64,000 nt of DNA, taken from assembly GCF_003856495.1 (NCBI RefSeq), contig NZ_CP034118.1, positions 1,834,182-1,898,181 of the forward strand, written 5' to 3'. The position numbers and the translations under genes were made by a program. Under the pieces are notes generated by a model. That model had not been told where the DNA came from. It did not search any database and worked only from the letters and a program-made list of their open reading frames with translations. Shown piece by piece: positions 26,448 to 35,925 of the stretch; within the stretch, counting starts at the first letter, position 1, and the number at the start of each line of letters is the position of its first letter. This stretch comes from Staphylospora marina (GTDB taxonomy: Bacteria; Bacillota; Bacilli; Thermoactinomycetales; Thermoactinomycetaceae).

Positions 26448-26474
26448 ACCCCCGGAGAATACTCCGGGGGTTTG
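26448..26474 (+). terminator. hmp terminator
   Basis: CCCCCGGAG and CTCCGGGGG form a 9-bp perfect stem with an AATA loop, followed by TTTG. An A-run precedes it, so it may work in both directions. Confidence 0.85.
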
Positions 26475-26584
26475 TTATCGCTTCCGGATTCATTTCCTTG
26501 CCGGTTCAATCGGTTGATTTTTTCAAATACGTAAAAATGCAGCACCACCGAAGGAAATCCATGCCGCCTCCCCCGGCATATGGT

Positions 26585-26614
26585 TGGACAATGGATCAAT
26601 TTCATGCCTATAAT
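26585..26614 (+). promoter_or_regulatory. Promoter of the BCCT transporter gene
   Basis: TGGACA (26585-26590) and a perfect TATAAT (26609-26614) lie 18 bases apart, about 40 bases before the ATG. Confidence 0.75.
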
Positions 26615-26659
26615 GGATTCATGGGAATTTGACCAATAAACCAACAGGAAGGAAGTGCC

Positions 26660-28162
26660 ATGAAGAAATTTACCAGTGTCTTTGTTGTTTCAGTCATCGT
26701 CTCCGTCATCTTCATTTTGTGGGGAGTCGTGGCTCCCGGCCAAATGGCTGAAATCACCTCCACGATTCAATCTCTGATCCAGCAAAAATTCGGCTGGTTC
26801 TATCTTTTCTCCGCCACGGGTTTCCTCTTGTTTGCGTTGTGGCTGATCTTCAGTCCCCTTGGAAAGCTGAAACTTGGCAAGGATTCAGACCGGCCGGAGT
26901 ATGGGACGCTGAGCTGGTTTGCCATGCTGTTCAGTGCGGGCATGGGCATCGGGTTGGTGTTCTGGGGAGTGGCCGAACCCCTGTCCCATTTCCATTCACC
27001 TCCCGTCGGTGACGGACAAACGACCGAAGCCGCCCGAATGGCCATGCGTTACTCGTTCTTCCATTGGGGGCTGCATCCTTGGGGCATTTACAGTGTGCTT
27101 GCACTCGGGTTGGCGTACTTTAAATTCCGCAAGGATGCACCCGGACTGATCAGCGCCGTCTTTTCCCCGTTGCTCAAAGAGAAAGTGAACGGTCCCGTCG
27201 GAAAGCTCATCGATATCCTGGCCGTCTTCGCCACGGTGTTCGGAGTGGCCACATCCCTCGGTTTCGGAGCCGTTCAGATCAGCGGCGGGCTCTCATCCCT
27301 GACGCCGCTTGAAAACAATTTCCCGACCCAACTGGTCATCATCATCGTCGTGACCGCCCTCTTCAGTCTTTCGGCAGTCAGCGGGATCGGCAAAGGCATC
27401 AAATATCTCAGCAACCTGAACATCATCCTGGCCGTTCTCTTGCTGGCGTTCCTGCTGTTCGTCGGTCCCACCGAGTTTTTCATGAGCGTGTTTTCCAGCA
27501 CCTTGGGGAGCTATCTGCAAAACCTTGCCGGGATGAGCTTGTACATGGCACCGTTTGCCGATCAAGCACACGAATGGGTCAACAGTTGGACCGTTTTCTA
27601 TTGGGCTTGGTGGATCTCCTGGGCTCCCTTTGTCGGAACGTTCATCGCCCGGATCTCCAAAGGGCGCACCATCCGGGAGTTCGTCATCGGTGTCCTGCTC
27701 GTTCCCACCCTGTTCGGATCCTTGTGGTTCGCCGTATTCGGGGGTTCCGGCCTGTATCTGGAACTGTATGAGGGCATTCCCCTTCACCAAATCATGAGTG
27801 ACAAAGGGATCGAAGTTCTCCTGTTCTCGGTGTTGGAGGAATTCCCGTTGGCAACGTTGATGACCGGATTGGCCATCATTCTCATTTCCACCTTTTTCAT
27901 TACCTCCGCGGATTCCGCGGCATTCGTCCTCGGAATGCAGACCACTCACGGAAGCCTGAACCCCCCGAACAGCATCAAGCTGATCTGGGGCGTCATCATT
28001 GCCGCTTCCGCCGCGGTGCTTCTCTATTCGGGAGGCTTGCAGGCCCTTCAAACCGCTTCGATCATCGCCGCATTCCCGTTCACCTTTGTGCTGATCGGCG
28101 TGATTGTCTCCCTGGTTCGTTCGTTCCGCGGGGAACGGGACGGCTTGATGCGGACCGGATGA
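26660..28162 (+). CDS. BCCT-family betaine/carnitine/choline transporter
   Basis: A 500-residue, 12-helix sodium- or proton-coupled importer of trimethylammonium osmolytes such as glycine betaine. The family signature VFYWAWWISWAPFVGTFIA is intact near residue 310, with MGIGLVFWGVAEPLSHF and FFHWGLHPWGIYS upstream and FFITSADSAAFVLGM downstream. The Gly-rich helix-3 segment (FSAGMGIGLVFWG) resembles sodium-coupled OpuD/BetP. AGGAAGGAAGTGCC precedes the ATG. It has its own promoter and ends at a terminator shared with mtnD. Osmotic control is usual in the family, but no element for that is obvious. The C-terminal tail is short, without a BetP-like sensor extension. Confidence 0.93.
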   Translation: MKKFTSVFVVSVIVSVIFILWGVVAPGQMAEITSTIQSLIQQKFGWFYLFSATGFLLFALWLIFSPLGKLKLGKDSDRPEYGTLSWFAMLFSAGMGIGLVFWGVAEPLSHFHSPPVGDGQTTEAARMAMRYSFFHWGLHPWGIYSVLALGLAYFKFRKDAPGLISAVFSPLLKEKVNGPVGKLIDILAVFATVFGVATSLGFGAVQISGGLSSLTPLENNFPTQLVIIIVVTALFSLSAVSGIGKGIKYLSNLNIILAVLLLAFLLFVGPTEFFMSVFSSTLGSYLQNLAGMSLYMAPFADQAHEWVNSWTVFYWAWWISWAPFVGTFIARISKGRTIREFVIGVLLVPTLFGSLWFAVFGGSGLYLELYEGIPLHQIMSDKGIEVLLFSVLEEFPLATLMTGLAIILISTFFITSADSAAFVLGMQTTHGSLNPPNSIKLIWGVIIAASAAVLLYSGGLQALQTASIIAAFPFTFVLIGVIVSLVRSFRGERDGLMRTG

Positions 28163-28223
28163 ATCCGAGCGGTCATGAAATTTTGCCCCACATCAAGTTT
28201 CCATCCTCTTGTACCATGACCAA

Positions 28224-28257
28224 AAGGGGCAGGAGATGTTTCTCCTGCCCCTTGTTT
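28224..28257. terminator. Bidirectional terminator
   Basis: AAGGGGCAGGAGA pairs over 13 bases with TCTCCTGCCCCTT around TGTT, followed by GTTTT on the plus strand and AAAA-flanked on the other. It separates the convergent BCCT and mtnD genes. Confidence 0.88.
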
Positions 28258-28279
28258 TCCGCGGCTGCGAACGACAAGG

Positions 28280-28801
28280 TCATTGTTGTTCGTAAATGGG
28301 CACCCAACCTTCGGTCGTCTTGAAGATGCGAACGGCGACGACACGGCGATCTTCCATCAACGTAAAGTAATGACGGTAGTTTTCCGGGACGGAAATCAGG
28401 TCGCCGGGCTCCAGCTCGACGTCAAACCACCGTCCGTCTTTTCCTTTGATGGCGAAGATTCCGTGCCCGCTGACGATGAAGCGCACTTCGTCATCGGTGT
28501 GGTGATGCTCCCTCTTGAAGTTGTCGAGCAGTTGTTCCAGGTTGGGCGTCTCCGGCGATAGGGAAACGACGTCTTCCGTCAAATAGCCCCGCCGGCGGGA
28601 CAAATCGTCAATCTCTTCACGGAAAGTGGCGATGATGCGCTCCTTTTCCTCATCCGTCAGATTGTATTTTTCCCGCAGATCTTCCGGCAGTTTCGAGATG
28701 TCCCACTTCTCGTAAATCACGCCCTGGCTCTCCAGCCAAGCCACCACTTCATCCCGTTTGGACAAACGCTCATCGGTGTCATGAAAACGAAGTTCTGCCA
28801 T
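28280..28801 (-). CDS. mtnD: Acireductone dioxygenase
   Basis: Last dedicated step of methionine salvage: oxygen cleavage of acireductone to 4-methylthio-2-oxobutyrate and formate (iron form). The 173-residue cupin begins at MAELRFHDTDERLS behind GGGGAGGAGTGCAAC; an ATG 17 codons upstream has no site. Metal ligands are seen in FKREHHHTDDEVRFIVSG (H-x-H-x4-E) and ENYRHYF (His). It is the last gene of the mtnW-X-B-D run, 242 bases after mtnB. That gap (28802-29043) shows no recognised feature. Confidence 0.95.
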   Translation of the reverse strand: MAELRFHDTDERLSKRDEVVAWLESQGVIYEKWDISKLPEDLREKYNLTDEEKERIIATFREEIDDLSRRRGYLTEDVVSLSPETPNLEQLLDNFKREHHHTDDEVRFIVSGHGIFAIKGKDGRWFDVELEPGDLISVPENYRHYFTLMEDRRVVAVRIFKTTEGWVPIYEQQ

Positions 28802-29043
28802 TGTTGCACTCCTCCCCGTGAATTCCTGATGAAATCCGAAGCGGTCATTCATCGGATCACCCGGTGGCCGGTTCTTTCCGCCGGCAAAATTCCCCGGAAA
28901 TCCGGCAACTTTCCCGAAATTGGGAACCCTCCGTCTATTCGGTCATCCCGTTTTTCTCCGAATCGTTGAGAAATCAGCACCTCCCGCGGCAGGGTCCATT
29001 CTCCGGCGCTTCTGCTCACCGACAGTCGTCGCTTCCACGGCCT

Positions 29044-29712
29044 TCATGCCGTTCCGACCCGATTGCCCCGCACGGAAGCCCGGTTCCCCGCGATGCCCAG
29101 CAAGTGCAGCTTCACCCGCCAGGAACACAGAAACTCCAGCGCCTCCAGGTGTTTTTTGGCCTCGAACGCGGTCCTGCCCCAGACGGTGACTCCGTGATTG
29201 CGGATGAGGACGGCGCGCGTGTCACGGCGAATCGCTTCTCCCACCGCCCGGCCCAGCCGGTCGAGATCGGCGTGGTTTTCCACGATGGGCACCGAGAGTT
29301 CCCCTTCCTCCTCCCAGATGCCGAATGCCTTGATCAGCTCCTGTCCGTGAAAGACCACCTTTCCTTGCGCGGCATACAATTCCGTGATCACATTGTTGTC
29401 CACGGTGTGAATGTGAAGACAACAGCGGGCATCGGTCAACCGGTAGATCCAGACATGCACCGGCGTTTCGGCCGAGGGGCGCAAATGCGTCTCCCCCACC
29501 GGCACACCCTCTTCATTCACGAGCACGAAATCCTCGTCGGTCCGCTTCCGTTTGTCCTTGCCGCTGGCCGATACCAGAAACGTGAGCGGATCATCCGTCA
29601 CGCGGATCGACAGATTGCCGCTCGTCCCGGGAAACCAGTCCCGGGCAGCCATCTCCTCCTTGACCGCCGCCAGTTCCTCCCATCGCTCAGCCAGAAGTTC
29701 ATCGACGCTCAT
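29044..29712 (-). CDS. mtnB: Methylthioribulose-1-phosphate dehydratase
   Basis: Class II aldolase-fold zinc enzyme that dehydrates 5-methylthioribulose 1-phosphate. The 222-residue sequence contains [27 protein letters not shown], the zinc ligands in [12 protein letters not shown] and the third in [16 protein letters not shown]. Its ATG overlaps the mtnX stop (ATGA), so the two are translationally coupled. Order and strand match the Bacillus mtnW-X-B-D operon, under control of the SAM riboswitch at 31.8-32.0 kb. Confidence 0.95.
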   Translation of the reverse strand: MSVDELLAERWEELAAVKEEMAARDWFPGTSGNLSIRVTDDPLTFLVSASGKDKRKRTDEDFVLVNEEGVPVGETHLRPSAETPVHVWIYRLTDARCCLHIHTVDNNVITELYAAQGKVVFHGQELIKAFGIWEEEGELSVPIVENHADLDRLGRAVGEAIRRDTRAVLIRNHGVTVWGRTAFEAKKHLEALEFLCSWRVKLHLLGIAGNRASVRGNRVGTA

Positions 29713-30374
29713 GCCTGCCGCACCCCTTTCCGCTTCAACGATCGGATGATGTCATGAAAGCTTTCGAACGGAGTGTAAGCAATGCCGTATTCCCGGCATT
29801 TTTTCGCCAGAAAGTCGGTGGCGTACACTTCTTCCGCCAATTTGGCCGCCTGCAGGTCGGTGATCGAATCGCCGATCACGATGCGATGGAAGGTTTGCGG
29901 GTCATACCCGCGCAAAATGGCGGGTTTGCACAATCCGCAATCGTTCCGGCAGTGACCGTCACAGGCATGCGGCCAGAGAATGCGGATCGTCTCTCCCGAA
30001 AAATCACTGCCGTTGCAGAAAATCCGATCCCGCTCCACAATACCCTCCAGCACCGGATGGACGAAGAAATCGATGCCCCCGCTGACGATGAAAAACGGAA
30101 TCTCCTCCTCGCGGACGAAAGACAGAAACTCCCGGAATCCGTCGCGGATTTTCGCGTTTTCAAGCACGAACGAAACAATGTCATCTTTCAGTGAAACCGG
30201 GAGCAGGGAAAACATCCGGCCGACACCCTCGCGGACGGAAACGCGGCGGGCCAGCACGTCGTCCTTGATCGCTTCCCACCCCGGCGGTGCGAACCGTTTC
30301 ATGATGGCGATGATGTTGTCGCTTTCCGTCACGGTGCCGTCAAAATCGCAGAAAATCACGGGCTGTCGGCTCAT
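29709..30374 (-). CDS. mtnX: 2-Hydroxy-3-keto-5-methylthiopentenyl-1-phosphate phosphatase
   Basis: HAD-superfamily phosphatase producing acireductone. The 221-residue protein opens [20 protein letters not shown] with the nucleophile Asp pair, has [14 protein letters not shown] (motif II) and [16 protein letters not shown] (motif IV), plus a cysteine cluster [15 protein letters not shown] typical of this family. GGGGAGGAGG lies upstream of the chosen ATG, which overlaps the mtnW stop by ATGA. It forms a coupled unit with mtnW and mtnB. Confidence 0.95.
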   Translation of the reverse strand: MSRQPVIFCDFDGTVTESDNIIAIMKRFAPPGWEAIKDDVLARRVSVREGVGRMFSLLPVSLKDDIVSFVLENAKIRDGFREFLSFVREEEIPFFIVSGGIDFFVHPVLEGIVERDRIFCNGSDFSGETIRILWPHACDGHCRNDCGLCKPAILRGYDPQTFHRIVIGDSITDLQAAKLAEEVYATDFLAKKCREYGIAYTPFESFHDIIRSLKRKGVRQA

Positions 30375-31612
30375 CCGCGTTTGCCTCCTCCCCACTTTCG
30401 GAGTGCCTCGGCCAGTTCCGGATGACCGGCCGCCGCCTCTTCCAGGGAAATTCCCCGTCGCACGGCATCCACCGCCTGACGGAACGCACGTCCTCCCGCT
30501 TCCGCCCCTTCCGGGTGTCCGTGCACGCCACCGCCGGCATTGATGACCGAATCGATGCCGAAATCATCGATCAACCGCGGGACCAAACCGGGATGAATGC
30601 CCGCGGACGGAACCGGAAACGATTCGCGGATTCCATCCAGCGAACCGGTCAGCCCACGGCTGATTCCCAGGGCTTCTTCCCGCTCCAGAGCCACGCTGCC
30701 GTAAGGAGACGGGAACAACACCCAGTCGGCTCCGGCGATCCTGAGCAATTTGCCCAGAAGAAGGGACGCTTTCACCCCGTAAAGCGGCGAGCTGACAAAT
30801 GCACCGGAAAAAGCGGGATGAGCCATGATCGGCACCGGAATTTCCGGATCTTCCGCCAACTCCTGCAAAACGTCCAAACCGTAGGCGAACACGTTGAACA
30901 GCAGAGCGTGAGCCCCCAGCTCCGCGGCCCGTCTGGCCCTGTCCCTGAGCTCCCGCGTGCGGCCCGTCAGATTGACGGCATACCAGGTACGGTGTCCGGT
31001 CTCCGCCTCCGTTTCCGCCAATACCTTCAACGCGATGCGAATCCGTTCTTCAAACGGCGTGAGCGGGTTGTCAAACAAAATTTCATCATCCTTGACGAGA
31101 TCCACCCCGCCCAGGGCTTGCCGGCGAAGCTGGTCCGCAAAATCCTCGGAATCCCGACCGAGCACGGCTTTGAAAATGCTCATCACCAGCGGCCGGTCGT
31201 GAACTCCCAGTTTCTCGCGAATGCCGCGAATCCCGAAGCCGGGTCCGGGAAACGCCTTCAACAGATCGGGAGAAAACTCCAGATCCACCAGCTTGATTTC
31301 GCCGTCCAACGACAACTTGCCGAAAACCGTCGTGAGAATCGCCGGCAAATCGTGGGAAAAATTGACCGCCGGATAAGCAATGCGAATCAGACCGCGGGTT
31401 CTTCGATGGCCGAACCAGCCGTTTACCCGTTCGTCATCGGACAGTTCGCGAACTTCCACGACCCGCCCCTTGTGTTTCTCCAGCTGTTTTTGTTTCAGTT
31501 CCGGCAAGTCCGTCCATGAACCCACCGTCAGACCGAGCGCGATGCCTTCCGCCTTGGCGCTCAGGTCACTCTTTCTGTCATGCACCAAATAAGTGGCGAT
31601 CAATTCACCCAT
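30371..31612 (-). CDS. mtnW: 2,3-Diketo-5-methylthiopentyl-1-phosphate enolase (RuBisCO-like protein)
   Basis: RuBisCO-like protein of methionine salvage that enolises the diketone intermediate. The 413-residue sequence has the carbamylated-lysine motif [17 protein letters not shown], the [10 protein letters not shown] segment and [19 protein letters not shown], but lacks the loop-6 lysine pattern of true RuBisCO, as usual for this group. The start is the ATG of [14 protein letters not shown] behind AAGGAGG; an upstream in-frame start has no site. A SAM-I riboswitch lies about 150 bases upstream, so the mtnWXBD arm is induced when SAM is low. Confidence 0.95.
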   Translation of the reverse strand: MGELIATYLVHDRKSDLSAKAEGIALGLTVGSWTDLPELKQKQLEKHKGRVVEVRELSDDERVNGWFGHRRTRGLIRIAYPAVNFSHDLPAILTTVFGKLSLDGEIKLVDLEFSPDLLKAFPGPGFGIRGIREKLGVHDRPLVMSIFKAVLGRDSEDFADQLRRQALGGVDLVKDDEILFDNPLTPFEERIRIALKVLAETEAETGHRTWYAVNLTGRTRELRDRARRAAELGAHALLFNVFAYGLDVLQELAEDPEIPVPIMAHPAFSGAFVSSPLYGVKASLLLGKLLRIAGADWVLFPSPYGSVALEREEALGISRGLTGSLDGIRESFPVPSAGIHPGLVPRLIDDFGIDSVINAGGGVHGHPEGAEAGGRAFRQAVDAVRRGISLEEAAAGHPELAEALRKWGGGKRG

Positions 31613-31761
31613 GCCCTCAGCCTCCTTGAAGCCGAATTCGTCCGTAAGCGGCGATCCCGTCCCGGCCGCCCCCCGCAAGTCCCGGCCGCCGCCTGATCCC
31701 GGGCTCGCGGCGGAAGCACGGAACGGTCCTCCGCCGCGTCCCTCACCGATTCAAACGCATC

Positions 31762-31975
31762 AAAAAAGCCTCTTCCACGGAAGGAAGAGGCCGAGTCTGC
31801 CCGTTGGTCTCTCCCTCCCATCTCTCAGCTCAACGCTGCAAGATTTAGCACCGTACCATGCGCGGTTTTTCACCGCGGCCCCCGCTCCCGCGGGAACCCC
31901 ATCTCACGATGGTATGACGGCCGGTTGCTGGGCTTCATTGGGCTTGGTCCCTCCGCCTGCTCTTGATGAGAGTGA
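31762..31975 (-). promoter_or_regulatory. SAM-I riboswitch of mtnWXBD, with enlarged P3 arm
   Basis: The minus strand shows CTCTCATCAAGAG, GGCGGAGGGACC, ATGAAGCCCAGCAACC, GGTGCTAAATCTTGCAG and closing GAGAGATGGGAG, i.e. a complete SAM-I core. P3 is not a simple hairpin: it holds CCATC-GTGA-GATGG, CCCGC-ggga-GCGGG and CGCGGT-gaaaa-ACCGCG side arms. The terminator GCCTCTTCC / GGAAGAGGC with six T spans 31762-31791. Confidence 0.95.
31890..31928 (-). repeat. 39-base riboswitch segment, inverted copy 1
   Basis: This segment is identical over 39 bases, in opposite orientation, to 34402-34440. It covers the J2/3 end and the first P3 side arms of the SAM riboswitch. Confidence 0.9.
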
Positions 31976-32042
31976 ATAAAAAAATGCCTGGACGAAATAT
32001 TCATTTTTCACCTGTGATTATGACATTTGCGTCATCCGGTTG

Positions 32043-33224
32043 TCAACGAATTTTTTCAAACAGCCCCAAACGCGTCATCCGCTGTGCCGCTTCCGCCAGT
32101 CTGGATTCATCCGTCAGAAGGCCCACCCGCACAAATCCCTCGCCGGCGTTTCCGAATCCGATGCCCGGAGCCACCGCCACACGGGCCTTTTCCAGCAACA
32201 GATCGGCAAACGACTCGGACGAGTGCCCTTCCGGAACCGGCAGCCAGCAGAAAAAGGAGCCCGCGGGCGGTTTTACGTCCCATCCGGATGCGCGCAGAGT
32301 TCCGATGAAAGCGTTCCGTCTGCGCTCATACAGATTCACCAGGTCCCGGACACAATCCTGCGGTCCCAGCAGCGCTTCCGCCGCGGCGGCCTGAACGGCC
32401 CCGAACAGGCTGACGTAGTAGTGGTCCTGAATGAGGTTGATGACTTCGATCACGCTCGGGTTGCCCACGGCAAACCCCACTCGCCAACCTGCCATGTTGA
32501 AGGTCTTGCTCAGCGTGTAAATTTCGATGCCGGTTTCCTTGGCTCCCGGAATCTCCAGAAAACTGACCGGTTTTTTTCCGTCGAATCCGATCGCCCCGTA
32601 CGCGAAATCGTGCACCACCAGGATGCCGTGTTCGGAAGCCCATTCCACCGTGTCACGGAAAAAGTCCCGGGATGCCACGGCGCCCGTCGGATTGTTCGGA
32701 TAGTTGAGAAACATGAGCTTGGCGCTTTTCCGCACCGTCTCCGGAATCGACCGGTAATCCGGAAGGAATTCGTTCTCCTCCCTGAGCGGCATCATTTCCA
32801 TGCGCCCGCCGGCCATGGCGATGCCCGACCAGTAATCCGGGTACCCCGGATCCGGCACCAGAGCGGTGTCTCCCGGATTGAGAAAACACTGTGCAATTTC
32901 CACCAGGCCTGTCTTGCCTCCGAACAGCACGGCCACTTCCCGTTCAGGATCCAGGGTCACCCCGTATTCCCTGCGGTAAAACTCGCAAACCGCGTTCTTC
33001 AGAAAAGCATGACCGCGAAACGGGCTGTACCGGTGGAATTCCGGATTGTCCGCCGCCCGTTTGAGCGCCTCCACGATGTGCGGCGGTGTGGGTTGGTCCG
33101 GATTCCCCTGTCCGAGATTGATCACGTCATGGCCGGCGCGAACGGCGGCCGTCACCTTGCCCACCAGTCGGGCGAAAAATTGCTCGGGGAGACGCTTGAG
33201 TGCGTCAGCCGTTTGAAACTGCAT
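32043..33224 (-). CDS. mtnE: Aminotransferase of methionine salvage (MtnE type)
   Basis: Class I/II PLP aminotransferase, 393 residues, expected to convert 4-methylthio-2-oxobutyrate to methionine. It has INLGQGNPDQPTPPHIVEAL, FLNYPNNPTGAVAS, VVHDFAYGAIGFDG, and the PLP lysine in IYTLSKTFNMAGWRVGF, with a C-terminal VRVGLL segment. The start is the ATG of MQFQTADALKRLPEQFF after GGGAAGTGAAGG; a frame 15 codons longer is less likely. It lies between the mtnW riboswitch and the divergent mtnU, exactly the Bacillus context. Assignment rests on the context, since the family has broad substrate range. Confidence 0.9.
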   Translation of the reverse strand: MQFQTADALKRLPEQFFARLVGKVTAAVRAGHDVINLGQGNPDQPTPPHIVEALKRAADNPEFHRYSPFRGHAFLKNAVCEFYRREYGVTLDPEREVAVLFGGKTGLVEIAQCFLNPGDTALVPDPGYPDYWSGIAMAGGRMEMMPLREENEFLPDYRSIPETVRKSAKLMFLNYPNNPTGAVASRDFFRDTVEWASEHGILVVHDFAYGAIGFDGKKPVSFLEIPGAKETGIEIYTLSKTFNMAGWRVGFAVGNPSVIEVINLIQDHYYVSLFGAVQAAAAEALLGPQDCVRDLVNLYERRRNAFIGTLRASGWDVKPPAGSFFCWLPVPEGHSSESFADLLLEKARVAVAPGIGFGNAGEGFVRVGLLTDESRLAEAAQRMTRLGLFEKIR

Positions 33225-33375
33225 GGCCTTCACTTCCCATTCAAGCTGAAATGCAAAAGCTGTTGACAATCCCTGCCAAACGGTCTCCCGAACCGTTTTC
33301 CGGAGTTCAATGCGTTTGCGTGAAATCTGCGCCGGCTCCCAGGCATGCTTGCCAACAAGCTCATGTGAAATGTTC

Positions 33376-33403
33376 TTGAAATTCTAATGACTTATGTTAT
33401 ATC
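33376..33403 (+). promoter_or_regulatory. Candidate promoter of mtnU
   Basis: TTGAAA (33376-33381) and TATATC (33398-33403) are 16 bases apart in an AT-rich patch about 45 bases before the ATG. Confidence 0.5.
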
Positions 33404-33449
33404 GTGGAGGAAAATCTGTCAAAACGTTTTTTTGGAGGCGGACATCCCC

Positions 33450-34241
33450 ATGAAATGGAAAATCGCCTTGGCCCAAATGGATCTCTCCTTCGGTCAGCCC
33501 GAAGAAAATTTCGCCAAAGCGGAAGGGTTCATCCGCCGGGCAGCTTCCGAAGGAGCCGATGTGGTCGTTCTCCCCGAACTGTGGAACACCGGCTACGACC
33601 TCACCCGCATTCTTGACATTGCCGATCCCGACTCCGCAAGAACCGAAGCGTTCATCCGCAAGCTGGCCACGGAGCTGAACATACACATCGTCGCCGGGTC
33701 GGTCGCCGCGCTGCGCGGGAACAGGCCCTTCAACACGTTGCTGGCCGTGGACAAAACCGGCCAATTGGCGGGCACGTACAGCAAGGTTCACCTGTTCCGC
33801 CTGATGGACGAAGAAAAATACTTGACTCCCGGCGATCACCCCGGGTTGTTCCGGCTGGATGACGTCCCCTGTGCCGCGGCCATCTGCTACGACATCCGCT
33901 TTCCGGAATGGATCCGCCGGTATGCGCTGGAAGGAGCGCGCGTCCTGTTCGTTCCGGCCGAATGGCCCGAACCCCGGCTCCGTCACTGGCGGACGCTGCT
34001 CACCGCCCGGGCGATCGAGAACCAGTGTTACGTCGTGGCCTGCAATCGCTCCGGTTCCGATCCGGCCAACACCTTCGCCGGTCACTCCATGATCATCGAT
34101 CCGTGGGGAGAAGTGATCGTCGAAGCCGGTGATGCTGAAACGTTGGCATTCGGAAGCATCGACACGGACCTGGTTGCGGAGGTTCGTTCACGCATTCCGG
34201 TGTTTGAAGACCGCCGGCCGGAGCTCTATGGCCGCCGATGA
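33450..34241 (+). CDS. mtnU: Carbon-nitrogen hydrolase of the methionine salvage locus
   Basis: Nitrilase-superfamily omega-amidase-type enzyme, 263 residues. The Glu-Lys-Cys triad is visible in VVVLPELWNTGYD, AGTYSKVHLFRL and CAAICYDIRFPEW, and the C-terminal GHSMIIDPWGEV is typical. Members beside mtnE are thought to hydrolyse the amide of 4-methylthio-2-oxobutyrate left by glutamine transamination (family knowledge). GGAGGCGGAC lies 11 bases from the ATG. It is divergent from mtnE and upstream of the mtnK-mtnA arm. Confidence 0.9.
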   Translation: MKWKIALAQMDLSFGQPEENFAKAEGFIRRAASEGADVVVLPELWNTGYDLTRILDIADPDSARTEAFIRKLATELNIHIVAGSVAALRGNRPFNTLLAVDKTGQLAGTYSKVHLFRLMDEEKYLTPGDHPGLFRLDDVPCAAAICYDIRFPEWIRRYALEGARVLFVPAEWPEPRLRHWRTLLTARAIENQCYVVACNRSGSDPANTFAGHSMIIDPWGEVIVEAGDAETLAFGSIDTDLVAEVRSRIPVFEDRRPELYGRR

Positions 34242-34273
34242 CGGCAAGCAAAGAGAAAAAGATTTTTTCCCTC

Positions 34274-34302
34274 TTGACATTCAATTCCGAGCGTAATATG
34301 AT
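34274..34302 (+). promoter_or_regulatory. Promoter of mtnK-mtnA
   Basis: A consensus TTGACA (34274-34279) and TATGAT (34297-34302) are separated by exactly 17 bases; transcription should start near 34309, about 50 bases before the SAM riboswitch. Confidence 0.85.
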
Positions 34303-34356
34303 TTCGTTTGTAATTGCACGAAAAATAACGACAATTCATATCGACTGTTTGACCGG

Positions 34357-34560
34357 TCTCTTATCAAGAGAAGGCGGAGGGAAACGGCCCGATGAAGCCC
34401 GGCAACCGGCCGTCATACCATCGTGAGATGGGGTTCCCGCAAGGAAAGCGGGGGCCGCGACGCCAAGTCGCGCATGGTACGGTGCCAAATCCGGCAAAAC
34501 GCGAGTTTTGCAAGATAAGAGGCCCAGGGTCGCATGGTGATGCATACCCGGGCCTCTTCC
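34357..34560 (+). promoter_or_regulatory. SAM-I riboswitch of mtnK-mtnA, with enlarged P3 arm
   Basis: CTCTTATCAAGAG, GGCGGAGGGAAACGGCCC, ATGAAGCCCGGCAACC, GGTGCCAAATCCGGC and AAGATAAGAG give a complete core (34357-34521). P3 is enlarged with the same three side arms as the mtnW riboswitch. The following stem AAGAGGCCCAGGGT / ACCCGGGCCTCTT (to 34557) is the expression platform; it has no long T-run, so the off state may be a weak terminator. Confidence 0.95.
34402..34440 (+). repeat. 39-base riboswitch segment, inverted copy 2
   Basis: Identical over 39 bases to 31890-31928 read on the minus strand; the two lie 2.5 kb apart in opposite orientation. Confidence 0.9.
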
Positions 34561-34707
34561 CAAGCGGAAAGGGGCCCTTTCTCATTGGCCCCGGAGAGCG
34601 ATGACAACGCCGTCCGTTTTTTCCGTCCCTCCTTCAACAGGCGAAACCGGAAAAAAAACGGTGCGGCCATTGTCTCGGCACATTTCAAGGATCGGGGGAA
34701 TGATCGG

Positions 34708-35925
34708 ATGAGCGTGCGTGTCTCGGAGGCATATCAAGCATTGACGACCGAAACGGTGATTCGGGTCGTGGAGCCGTTGGACCTATTCCCGGATTCATCC
34801 CGGCTGACGGTGAAAGAAGTCGGCGACGGCAACCTGAATCTGGTGTTCCGGATCATCGATCCGGAGACCGGCCGGTCCGTCGTGGTCAAACAGGCCCTGC
34901 CCTACGCCAAGGTGGTCGGGGAGAGTTGGCCGCTCACCCTGGACCGCAACCGGATCGAAAGCGAGGCGCTTCGTCTGGCGGCACGGTATGTTCCGGAGCT
35001 GGTTCCCGCGGTGCATCACACGGATGAAACGCTGGCACTCACGGTGATGGAAGACCTCTCTTCCCATGTGATCCTGCGCAAGGGATGGATCGAAGGAAGC
35101 CAATTCCCGGAACTGGCCGGGCACATCGGCACCTACGTGGCCAAGACCCTGTTTTACACCAGCGATTTTTATCTGCATCCGTTCGAGAAAAAAGAGTTGG
35201 TGAAGCGGTTCATCAATCCGGAATTGTGCAAAATCACGGAAGATCTGGTCTTCACCGACCCGTTTTTTGATCATGAGACCAATGATTTTCCGGACGGACT
35301 TCGCCCTGCGGTGGAACGGCTGTGGAACGACACGGATCTGCGGCGGGAAGCCGGCAAGCTGAAATACGATTTCCTCACCCGCGCCGAAGCGTTGGTCCAC
35401 GGTGATCTGCATTCCGGCAGCATTTTCGCCACGCGGGACTCCACCAAAGTGATCGACCAGGAGTTCGCGTTCTTCGGACCGTTCGGATTCGACTTGGGCC
35501 AATTCTTCGCCAATGTCGTCCTGAACTGGATCTCGCAGGAATGGCATGCGCGGGACCCGGAAAAACGGTCCGCCATCCGTGAAGAGCTGCTGTCCGTGAT
35601 CAGCGGCACCTGGGATACGTTCGTCCGTGTGCTGGACGAACTGTGGACCCGGGAAGCCCGGGAAGTGTACGCTTCCGTGCCCGGCGTGAAAGAGGCGTTT
35701 TTGGCCCGCGTCTTCGAAGACGCCGTCGGCTTTGCGGGCTGCGAAGTGATTCGCCGGACCATCGGCTTGGCCCATGTGGCGGATCTGGATTCGATCGAAG
35801 ATTCGGAACTGCAAATCCGCTTGAAGGAGAAAGCCCTTCGGCTCGGCTCCGTTCTGATCAAGGAGAGAAGCTCCGTCCGCACCACCGATGATCTGCTGGC
35901 GGCCATCCGGGAGGTGGGCGCATGA
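34708..35925 (+). CDS. mtnK: Methylthioribose kinase
   Basis: Phosphorylates 5-methylthioribose, the entry step of salvage after MTA cleavage. The 405-residue aminoglycoside-phosphotransferase-fold protein carries the catalytic [13 protein letters not shown] motif, the metal-binding [18 protein letters not shown] segment and an N-terminal [13 protein letters not shown] nucleotide loop. The start is the ATG of [12 protein letters not shown], after GGGGGA; the open frame runs 58 codons further up, through the riboswitch platform, and is not coding there. Its end overlaps mtnA by ATGA. It is the first gene after the SAM riboswitch. Confidence 0.95.
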   Translation: MSVRVSEAYQALTTETVIRVVEPLDLFPDSSRLTVKEVGDGNLNLVFRIIDPETGRSVVVKQALPYAKVVGESWPLTLDRNRIESEALRLAARYVPELVPAVHHTDETLALTVMEDLSSHVILRKGWIEGSQFPELAGHIGTYVAKTLFYTSDFYLHPFEKKELVKRFINPELCKITEDLVFTDPFFDHETNDFPDGLRPAVERLWNDTDLRREAGKLKYDFLTRAEALVHGDLHSGSIFATRDSTKVIDQEFAFFGPFGFDLGQFFANVVLNWISQEWHARDPEKRSAIREELLSVISGTWDTFVRVLDELWTREAREVYASVPGVKEAFLARVFEDAVGFAGCEVIRRTIGLAHVADLDSIEDSELQIRLKEKALRLGSVLIKERSSVRTTDDLLAAIREVGA

